A DNA stretch of 64,000 nt, taken from contig CM114272.1 of NCBI GenBank assembly GCA_050084515.1, forward strand, positions 42,594,001 to 42,658,000, read 5' to 3'. This DNA is from Blasia pusilla. Lineage: Eukaryota; Marchantiophyta; Marchantiopsida; Blasiales. The position numbers and the translations under genes were made by a program. Below are positions 1-7,953 of this stretch, in pieces. The notes beneath the pieces are model-generated. The model saw nothing but the letters and a program-made list of their open reading frames with translations, was not told the DNA's origin and ran no database searches. Numbering within the stretch: position 1 is the stretch's first letter; each line of letters opens with the position of its first letter.

Positions 1-8
1 ACCACAAC

Positions 9-376
9 TGAAATCCGTGAAAGACCTACTGTCATAACACATGTATACAATCACATACAATCGAGCCAAACCCACTCCACGATGGGAGAATCCAAGTCGA
101 AGCTTCCGGGAACCACCATAGCCAAGAGCTCTACTCACTACCAAGGCTAACTCCCAACGCAGCAGGCTAAACTCAAAGAACTAACTCTTCTTTGAGTGCA
201 CTCCATACTATATCCTCCAACCTAAGAGCGGGCCCTATTGGAAAAGTCACCCTCAATTGAGTAACCCCCAACCCTATGTATGAAACCGCATCTCTACCTA
301 GACACTACGGCCCTACATAAGGTATGGCCTCTACTAGCACACTATATTCTACGACATAATCCGTATGGTCATGACA
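9..376 (-). repeat. Terminal direct repeat body, 3' copy, element A
   Basis: This 368-bp block matches 7586-7953 almost base for base, with scattered substitutions. It begins TGAAAT and ends ATGACA on the plus strand, the TG...CA ends expected of an LTR. It is not directly next to the polypurine tract: a separate ~105-bp module (379-482) lies between. Bases 1-8 on its outer side repeat the PPT-side end of that module. Confidence 0.9.
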
Positions 377-378
377 AC

Positions 379-482
379 TGTCGTGCGAATCCACATCGTC
401 ATACAACATACATCTCGACATACCATACTCACATACATACATAACATAGACGAGAGCATACACAAACACAAGTGTACCACAA
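379..482 (-). repeat. Terminal 'module' between PPT and repeat body, element A
   Basis: This stretch of CA/TA-rich sequence lies between the polypurine tract and the repeat body. It starts with TGTCGTGCGAATCCACATCG on the plus strand. It resembles the modules at 21907-22061, 22580-22707, 31505-31632, 57641-57776 and 63352-63479, which share a TGTCRTGCRCATAYACAT-like start and an ACAACATACATC core. It is absent next to the 5' repeat body (7953 onward), so it is not simply part of a duplicated LTR. Confidence 0.7.
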
Positions 483-520
483 CTCGCCCCCCTAACTGGC
501 GGTTAGGTCCCTCTAACTCC
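483..520 (-). promoter_or_regulatory. Polypurine tract of element A
   Basis: On the minus strand this reads a short GGACCTAACCG segment followed by TTAGGGGGGCGAG. The same arrangement, G-run then terminal module, occurs at 22708 (element B), 57777 (E, degraded) and 34244-34251 (C, plus strand). The position just after the end of the polyprotein is where a plus-strand primer for reverse transcription is expected. Confidence 0.7.
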
Positions 521-659
521 CAAGTAGCCCTATACATCTACTACATGCTATACACCTTCTTGGGTGCACGAATCAGAAGGCCGGGTGCTAGGTTGCCCCA
601 TCGTTAGTCGCCTATCTGTAATCCAGATCACGCAAAGATCAAGTCATCTACCTCTCCTA

Positions 660-797
660 AGTACATCGAGGACAAACCCACCTTCCAGTAGGAACAACAT
701 CCATACATGGAGTCATACACATCATGTGCCAACCCCTAGAACACCGATCACACACCAACATACGCGTTGCGTTACCAACAGACCCACACAACATGCA
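660..797 (-). pseudogene. PHD finger at the integrase C terminus, element A
   Basis: The open frame from 1025 down to 657 (122 codons) ends in a Cys/His array starting at residue 77: CxxC, then VCDRC, then GWHMMC, then WVCPRC. This is the C4-H-C3 spacing of a PHD finger, a zinc-binding module that reads histone tails in many chromatin proteins. It lies at the extreme C terminus of the polyprotein, downstream of the integrase core and of an SH3-like segment (GDYVYLQQIAPTMLDV). Chromoviruses carry a chromodomain at this site. All eight ligands and the structural Trp before the last CxxC pair are present. Histone binding is inferred from the family and not shown by the sequence. Confidence 0.85.
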
Positions 798-2233
798 CCT
801 CAAGCTAGCATGTATCATGGCTAAGCTTGGGTCAATAGTACCATCCACATTTGGAACATGACATGGCGCACAATTACGCACATGGTCCTTCCAAAAAATT
901 CCATCATGACCCTCCAACATGAGAACTCCAGAAGCTAACACCTCGCGCACTCGTAAAATAGTGCGGCCTGCCGTCACATCCAACATTGTCGGTGCAATTT
1001 GCTGCAAATAGACATAGTCCCCCACATAGAACCTACAAATCGATGGTCAATAACCTCCACCCCTAATGGTTGCATACCGCAAGGTATCCCTGTGTTGACC
1101 AATGGCAAGGTTCTCAAAGGCTGTTGGCATAACTCTCTGAAAGAGCTATGTCCGCTGAGAACACACTCTCATCCACATCTCTGGGTCATCAAGGTTCACC
1201 ACCTCACTAGACTCCCGACGAATTGCTGCTGGCAAGTCTGGATCTCAACTGTATAACAGAAAATAAGGTGAGAAGGAAGCCAAGGATGCTTGGCGACCGA
1301 ACCTATACCCCATGGCTAACCATGGCAACTGAATATCCCAGTCTCCAAGATGCCCCTTCTGTAGGCCATACTTGCGCAATGCCCTCTTCACCGTTTGAAC
1401 CACACGCTCAGCCAACCATCCGCCTCTAGATGATCTCGAGATGTGGTCTGATGATCAATCAACGCCTTGTCACACAAGACCTAAAACTCTATACCCTGGT
1501 CGATCAACACTTCAGCTAGTGCACTTAAATGACTAAGCACTCTATCAAGAAACGCATATGCCGTTCCCTCACTTGCCTTGTCAGGTAATGCCACCAACTC
1601 AATCCACTTTGATAAGTGCTCCACCATCACCAAAACATATCGATGATGTCGTACACTCAATGGTAACGGTCTCGCAAAGTCCACACTCCAACGGTAACCC
1701 AATCCCATAATAGGCAAGGGGTGTAACTATGGTGTAGGGGCATTGAATGATGCTCTCACCCGGTCACAAACCATACAACGTGACACCAACTACTGCACCT
1801 GAGTATGCATGCCACGCCACCAATACTGACCAAAGAGTAAGCTATACGTACGCTTTACCCCAAAATGTCCCAACTCCTCATGGGCATGTCGCACAATGCG
1901 CTCTCTTTGAGCCAAATGCGGCACTACTCGTACTCTACCATCCTCCCACACACGGAGAATATGTGTTCCCTCCAATCGATACCTCTTAGCACGTTGAAGA
2001 ACACGGTCTTGCTCCTTGGCACTCACTATGAATGGCACCCGACTGGTCCGTAGGAACTCCAATACCAACGCATCATTATGAATATAACGCTGATCCGTAC
2101 CACCATCTCTAACCTTAGGATCTGAAGGCTGGCCATCTACCCTCTGACTAGAGTAAGATGTCATGTGGTCCTCCATACTAGAGTCCACCCCTAACCAACA
2201 TAAAAAGGCGGATGCATGCCAACCTGACACCAT
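797..2233 (-). pseudogene. DDE integrase region, element A
   Basis: The N-terminal HHCC zinc domain is visible (HAHEELGHFGVKRTY, then YWWRG, then SRCMVCDRV). It is followed by the retroviral integrase core (YRWSVDFARPLPL with the first Asp, LIDQGIEF with the second, and an EADG segment with the Glu) and an SH3-like tail that leads into the PHD finger. TAG codons interrupt the frame at 1790-1792 and 1481-1483. A one-base indel near 1420 shifts the frame, and TGA codons lie near 1253 and 1045. The region is a rve-family DDE transposase, not a tyrosine recombinase. That matters for interpreting the unusual ends. Confidence 0.85.
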
Positions 2234-2254
2234 CTCCTCATCAACCTCGCCATG

Positions 2255-3650
2255 CTATCTAGCCCCAGTTGCATCCTCTTGGCTAGTACATGGGTTCCTA
2301 CTCAACCCATCAGCATCAAGGTTTGCAACTCCATGTCTATGTACTACCTGGAAGTCGTACTCCTGTAAGATAAGAGCCCACCGTGCAAGCTTCCATGTAA
2401 GCTTGTCAGACTCCATCAACCACGTGAGCGGCTGGTGATCAGTAACAAGGGTAAACTGTGTGCCAAACAAGTAACACCTAAAGTGTGCCACAACCCACAC
2501 TACTGCCAAGCACTCTCCCTCATATGAACTATAGCGCGACTCCGCTGCATAATTTGAACGACTTGCATAAGCCACCACAAACTCCATGTGCTCATCATCA
2601 TGTTGTGTCAACACCGCTCCAAGTCCCAACCTACTCCAATCAGTGTGTAACTGAAATGGGCACCCTCTGATAGGTCTCCTCAAGATAGGCGCCACCACCA
2701 AGTGGACCTTGAGCTCCACAAAAGCTCTCTCTTGCTCATCTCCCCAGTGCCACTCTTGATCTGATTTCAACAATTGGTTCAAAGGCTTTTCCATAGCACT
2801 AAATCCCTTCACATACCTCCGATAGCAGTTCGCCAATCCCATGAATGCCCAAACTCTACTCATATCTACCGGACGCGAAATAAGTGCAATAGCCTCCACC
2901 TTTGCTTGCTGAACTCCCAAACTACCTAGATAGATCACATGACCCAAGTACTCAACAACCTCATGGAAGAACTTACACTTTCTTGGATGCAAACGTAGAC
3001 CATGAGCTTTCAACCGCTCAAACACAATGTGCAAATGTATCTGATGCTCCTCCACCGTGTTCCTGAACACCAAGATATCATCAATGTAACACCAAACAAA
3101 ATCCAACCCCTGCTAGGATCCTGTCCATCACTCTCTGAAACTCGGCAGGTGCATTCTTCAACCCAAAGGGTAAGAATTTCCACTGGTACAAACAATCCTT
3201 GCCATGAGAGTTGACACCCCAAAATGCTGTCTTGGCCTTGTCACTCTCCCGAATCGGCAATTGATGGTATCCTGCCCGAAGATCCAAAGTACTGAAAATC
3301 ATTTCCTGTCCCACCACATCAAAGATCTCCTCGGGTGTAGGCATGGCATACCTATCGGCCTTGGTTTGCCGATTGATAGGATGGTAATCTCCACACATCC
3401 GCCTATCCATATAGTTGCCATGCACATCCTTTTCAGCATGCATGATAGTGGCTGATGCATACTCTCCATGCGACAACTTCACTAATCCAGCCTCCAAAAG
3501 GTCCAACGTCCTACTCTGAATCAGGTCCCTCTCCATATCACTATATCGGTAGGGACGACGGAAGATTGGCGTATCACTAGCCAAATCAATCCGTATACCG
3601 GGTCCAACCAAAGCATCCAACTCCTTCATGCTAAAGGAAAAACAACTCCT
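2255..3650 (-). pseudogene. Reverse transcriptase and RNase H, element A
   Basis: The RT is spread over two frames. 3629-3081 carries the fingers and palm (LDLRAGYHQLPI, FLPFGLKNAPAEFQRVMDRIL). 3106-2255 carries the catalytic YIDDIL box, the thumb and RNase H (HTDWSRLGLGAVLTQ, YSSYEGECLAVVW, LVTDHQPLTWL). The switch near 3105 lies at a run of G residues and looks like a one-base insertion. The order RT-RNase H-integrase is that of Ty3/gypsy (Metaviridae). TAG at 2255-2257 ends the RNase H frame and is in frame with the integrase frame beyond it. Confidence 0.9.
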
Positions 3651-3762
3651 ATAAGCACGTAGGAACTGTCAAGCGTCGTTTCTCACCTCCCGTAAGCTTG
3701 GGCCCAAGTAATGGCTTCCAAGTCTCCTCCACTGGCACACTAGAGAGAGAGAACGATGCCAT

Positions 3763-3771
3763 TGGCTGCTA
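3763..3771 (-). promoter_or_regulatory. Putative UAG readthrough site (TAG-CAG-CCA), element A
   Basis: On the minus strand the methyltransferase-to-RT linker contains TAG followed by CAG CCA. Elements B (25576-25584) and C (20822-20830) have TAG CAA CCA at the same place, between the methyltransferase linker and the conserved TWEP..GP.LT segment before RT. UAG-CAR-YYA is the known leaky-stop context of tobamoviruses. Function as programmed readthrough is inference; the conserved stop and context are seen directly. In A a frameshift near 3668 separates this site from the RT frame. Confidence 0.6.
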
Positions 3772-4026
3772 CGCAATCCCCTCACAAGATAGTACACCCT
3801 TAGCTACACCATCACCTGAGCAAATAACTCCTCCACCATCATGAGCAACCAACTCCACATGCCTTGCCATTACATCCCATTTACTCCAAGGATGCAAAAT
3901 ACTACTCTCCTCGCCCCCAGCCGATGCCTCTTCCGTCCCGGTAGCCATCGAGCTCATCACAAGGGGTAGAAGATCCACAGACATAGTCCGAAGTCGACGC
4001 TGCTCGACCATACCAAGACTTAAAAT

Positions 4027-5715
4027 CTAAGTCAAACAATTCAGGTCCATGGCCTGACCCAACACATGACGTCGTGAAGCCTCAAAAATGGAAGCAACCG
4101 TTGTCACACTAGTAGCAAATCTCATCGCATGCTCTCTCTCATCAGCGTTAGGCTCCACAAATTGTCGCATATGAGAATCCCATACAAGCTCGGAACCACC
4201 TTCCCTATAGGCATGTGACGAGGGAAAACTCACAAATGTGGGTAGTGCCATCCTACGCTGGCCAACACGGTTCACCATTGCCATGGATGACCGATCAATA
4301 ACCTTCACCACCTGAGAAAGTTGCCCAGTATCCAAGATACTATCCACTGTAAGGCAAGGATCCCAATGCACTGCATCATATGCTCGACGTAGAACCTCCC
4401 TAGGCAACAAGTTTGTCCACCACAAGCGTGGACGATGTGCACGCGAGCCAACTTGCGCTGCATCCAAAAACACCGCTGGTCCAATCCAAGATCGCACCTC
4501 ATGAACACTCGCCATCATCCGGGTCCGAGTGTCACCCAACAATGGAACATTCTCCAGAATGTAAGCTGGAGCACGTGCCTGATGAACCTGAAGATGTTGT
4601 AACACCCGTAACATCTCCCAAAATAATCGAGACCTAGGGTCGTGTAATCCCTCACCACGACCACCACGTGTATGTCCCTGACATGGCCATCCAGCAATCA
4701 CCAAATCCACAGGACCAACCCTCTCAAGGTCTTGCGCCCCCAATAATGCAATGTGTGACGGCAAAGCACGCTCGTATCCACAAATAGCTGATGGCGGAAA
4801 CAACTCAGGATATCTCCGCATCAACTGACCAATATGTCGGGATGAGACTCTCTGGGCCGTCTCATCTCGCTCCACATATACGTATCTACGCATTGGAATA
4901 CCGGTCTGCAACACTGCAGCCAAACCAATGCTAATCCCACCAAAGAGATCTAACACACAAATGACCTCCAACAGATACTGTCGTACAATGGGTTTAGTAT
5001 CCAAAGGGGATAACCCAACTGGACCAAAAGTTGGAGTCTGCCGTGGGGCCTCCTCTTCCTCGTGAGGTATAACAGCCTCACACCAAGCCTCCTGCCGCAG
5101 TGCACCGCCTGAACTCCAAAGTGGCACATCCAACGATGAGGATGCCACTGCTGCAAAACTAGGGACCTCCTCTACCTCCTCATCCACAGGAGAATCCATA
5201 AGAGAAACATTACCCTCCAAAAAGTCTCTTGGCCAAGTGACTACTCCACTAAAACCAGCCACAGATGCTAACATCGTTGGAGAAGACCCTCCTGGTCGAG
5301 CCCCATAAATAAATCTCATAGGAACTCGGCTCATACGTCCATCCCCGGACTGCCAACCAGGTCTATAAGACGTTGTCTCAGTCCAGTAATCCATCTGAAA
5401 ACCCATCGGGTATAATACTGCTCCTCCAACTAGTACATCATACGACTCGGGTGATGTGACCACTGCAGGTTCTTCCAACTGGGAGCTATCAGTCGCATGA
5501 TCTAGTCTCAATTGTATAGAAAACTTCTCCCGTGTCATGAATTGAGACCTATCATTGGCTCCTCCAAGTGATGTTTGAATCTGGAATGGGCAAGGCTCAA
5601 GCTCTGACCTCCGAATACCCAAACTGATACATGCCGCTTTTCCCAACATCAAAGGTTGGGCACCAGAGTCTAACAAGACTCTATCTGGTCTATACACCTG
5701 TCCTGTAGGACTCAC
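4027..5715 (-). pseudogene. Aspartic protease plus DNMT3-like cytosine-C5 methyltransferase, element A
   Basis: A 562-codon open frame starts with the retropepsin active site (LLDSGAQ, Asp16). From residue ~250 it holds a complete C5-methyltransferase: motif I VLDLFGGIS (254-262), an acidic YVYVERDE segment, motif IV GWPCQG with catalytic Cys345, motif VI LENV (387-390), motif VIII-like HRPRLWWTNLL (427-437), and a C-terminal RRHVLGQAMDLN segment like motif X. The HRxRxxWxNL form and the linear motif order resemble DNMT3, not the permuted plant DRM or a CMT. No PWWP, ADD or chromodomain is attached. It would methylate cytosine in DNA using S-adenosylmethionine. The frame is closed by TAG at 4027, where B and C have a Trp codon, and is separated from gag by TAG at 5716, where B and C have Leu. 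The enzyme domain itself appears unbroken. Confidence 0.88.
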
Positions 5716-6198
5716 CTATCGGAATATCCCACTCCAATTGTCCAACATACATACACTAGGTGTAAGCCTCTCACGATCAATGGCTGGCCGGGGTGGTAAT
5801 GCATCCATCTTCGTCGCTGCTGCCTGCCACGTAGCACTGGTACTCAATGCTACACCTGACATAGAGGGTCGCTCCACCGCAACACCCTCATCCACATCAG
5901 CACGTGTAGCAATAACACCCCCACGTTCACACAACGTGGCTACTAGCTGAAATACATGAGCTAAGTCAACTCCTAAAGCCATCCGCTCTGTGGCCAAAAA
6001 CAATGGGGATCCCAACACTGAAGTTGCCATCCGCAATACTGCACTGGATGTTGCATCCGTGTCTACTACACGTGATGTAGATGCCTCAGTCCCCACTGTC
6101 GGCTCAATAGGATGCGCAGGAACCATGGATGGAGTCCTAAGCACCTCAGACAACAAGAATGACTGGGGAAGCCTAGCCTGCCTCCCAGCCTCACCCCT
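5716..6198 (-). pseudogene. gag-protease linker, element A
   Basis: This frame continues from the zinc-knuckle frame (TAG at 6199) to the protease frame (TAG at 5716). It holds a conserved spacer with the motif LVATLCERGG, also seen in B (LAATLCERG) and E (LATTLCEHG). It ends with LDNWSGIF, matched in B by LDNWGEVF just before the protease. No catalytic motif is recognised. The conservation suggests a structural part of gag or the protease flap region. Confidence 0.7.
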
Positions 6199-6744
6199 CT
6201 ATGGTTCCAACTCCACAGTAGCACCACGTGGCTCTGACGCTCGACTGGCTCCTCTCGTAACTGCAGTTGATGCCTCAACCTGTGCTGCACTCGCCATATA
6301 AGAGAGATCATCCCCTCCATAAGAGGTGGAAGCCCTTGCTCCTGAACATGATCTATGCTGGATACCAGCCATAGTAACCAACTTCTGCTCCAACTGCTCA
6401 ATCCTGGCAGCCATAGCTGACTTTGTCGTAGTGGTAGGGGTAGCCACCATAGGCTCTCCAACCACTGGTCCACCTCTACCACCCCTACCACCTCTACCAC
6501 CTCGGCCTCTCGGAGCTACTCCACCGCGGCCGTGGCCTGATCTCAACTCTGGATGAAGATCAAAGCAACGCTTTCGAGGATGACTTGGTCTCCCGCAATG
6601 ATCACACTGAGTTGGGGCCAACTGAGGCCCATCCTCCAAAGTCCGTCTCCTATCCTCTTGGGGATAAAACCTCCTAACATGATCACATCCACATGTCCAA
6701 CATGATTGTCCTTGCTGCGGGGCAGAAAATGAAGGCAATGGTCT
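6199..6744 (-). pseudogene. Nucleocapsid part of gag with CCHC zinc knuckle, element A
   Basis: The frame contains CDHCGRPSHPRKRC (about 6565-6606), a C-x2-C-x4-H-x4-C knuckle that binds the RNA genome in retroviral and retrotransposon gag proteins. It is followed by a Gly/Arg-rich run (RGGRGGRGGRGG) and a short coiled-coil-like helix (ARIEQLEQKLVTM). E has the same order (CDHCYQYSHTRDRC, Gly/Val/Arg-rich segment, helix). TAG at 6745 separates it in frame from the capsid part, and TAG at 6199 from the linker. Confidence 0.8.
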
Positions 6745-7374
6745 CTACGCAAGTGTCCCTCTAGGACCTGACTGAGGTCCTGTGTACCCCCCATGACTCC
6801 CACTACTACTACCACCACCACCACTACGAGATTGTGAGGTGGGCTGCTGAACACGAGAAGTAGTAGTTGTATCCCTATTGAATGCGGATGTCACCACTCT
6901 CTTCTCCACCATGTTAAGCTCAATCTTCTCAGATAGAGCAAACACATGGGTCAATGTGGGTGAATCATCACTCATAAGAGTAGCATCACGTACCCTGCGG
7001 CGCAACTCTCTGTCCAAGATCCCATACCAAAACTGGATTGCTTGAGCCTCAGTCACACCCTGGGTAACTAAAATCAAGCGTTGCATACGAGTGTATGCCT
7101 CACGAAGACTCTCACCAGTCTTTCGCTCAAATTCCCGAAGACTCCTCAACTTCTCTGTCTTCACTCCCTGATAGTTCTTCTTCAACCTCTTGAAGAACTC
7201 TGCAACCGGGCTGAACGATGGTGGGACACTAGTACCTCCACTAGTACCCCCACTGGTACCTCCATGGGTACCTCCAGTGGTATCCCCACTCCGGCTCGTA
7301 CTCATACCACTAAACATCGGGCTGGCCGACATAGTAGGAGCACTACTACCAATACCATCATGGGTGATAGACAC
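6745..7374 (-). pseudogene. Capsid part of gag, element A
   Basis: This 209-codon frame includes the retrotransposon gag core: FFKRLKKNYQGVKTEKLRSL, SLREAYTRMQRLI, AIQFWYGILDRELRRRV and LSEKIELNMVE. E (59553-60305) and B (28377-28631) carry the same segment. An N-terminal GGT/GGTS repeat precedes it, encoded by tandem 12-bp units near 7220-7275. The ~100-codon gag N terminus present in B (28975-29271) and E (60360-60701) is missing here. The frame is preceded by TAA near 7395. Confidence 0.8.
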
Positions 7375-7585
7375 ATAGCCTGGACACCAATATTATCTCC
7401 ACGCCTCAATCTCAGCAACATGGTCCTTCCTAAGCCGCTTCTTTCCCAATCAACCACGCACTAGATTCCCACCTCCAACATAGGCCACAAGCCACGAACA
7501 TCCACGGTTGAATACACAATCAACCCTAACCAGATCCTACTGATCCACAATCGAAGCTACCATCGATCTACTCTAGTTCTTCGAG

Positions 7586-7953
7586 TGAAATCCGTGAAAG
7601 AACTACTGTGATAAAACACGTATAGAATCACATACAATCGAGCCAAACCCACTCCACGATGGGAGAATCCAAGTCGAAGCTTGCGGGAACCACCATAGCC
7701 AAGAGCTCTACTCACTACCAAGGCTAACTCCCAACGCAACATTCTTAACTCAAAGAACTAACTCTTCTTTGAGTGCACTCCATACTATATCCTCCAACCT
7801 AAGAGCTGGCCCTACTAGAAAAGTCACCCTCAACTGAGTAAACCCCAACCCTATGTATGAAACCGCATCTCTACCTAGACACTACGGCCCTACATAAGGT
7901 ATGGCCTCTATTAGCGCACCGTATTCTACGACATAATCCGTATGGTCATGACA
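7586..7953 (-). repeat. Terminal direct repeat body, 5' copy, element A
   Basis: This is the partner of 9-376 (both 368 bp). The homology stops exactly at TGACA at 7953, where unrelated AT-rich DNA starts, so the ~105-bp module found beside the 3' copy is absent here. On the minus strand it leads into CTCGAAGAACTAGAG, with no primer-binding site that I recognise. Confidence 0.88.

Larger units (their letters stand above)
1..7953 (-). mobile_element. Element A: Ty3/gypsy retrotransposon with DNMT3-like and PHD domains
   Basis: Direct repeats of 368 bp (9-376 and 7586-7953), both TG...CA, bound an internal region that reads on the minus strand. Recognisable domains in order are gag, CCHC knuckle, aspartic protease, cytosine-C5 methyltransferase, RT, RNase H, integrase and PHD finger. 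The polyprotein is broken by in-frame stops (minus-strand TAG at 6745, 6199, 5716, 4027, 3769, 2255, 1790, 1481; TGA near 1253 and 1045) and by indels near 3668, 3105 and 1420, so this copy is not autonomous as it stands. It also lacks the N-terminal gag segment seen in B and E. The right flank is unrelated AT-rich DNA. The left end continues beyond the window, because bases 1-8 repeat the start of the terminal module. Domain identities are firm; the exact outer left boundary is not visible. Confidence 0.9.

Noticed and set aside
1-7953. Assignment of element A to DIRS/PAT/Ngaro because of its split-repeat-like ends
   Set aside because: The integrase is a DDE rve-type with an HHCC domain, and the RT/RNase H/protease order is Ty3/gypsy. 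No tyrosine recombinase frame is present.
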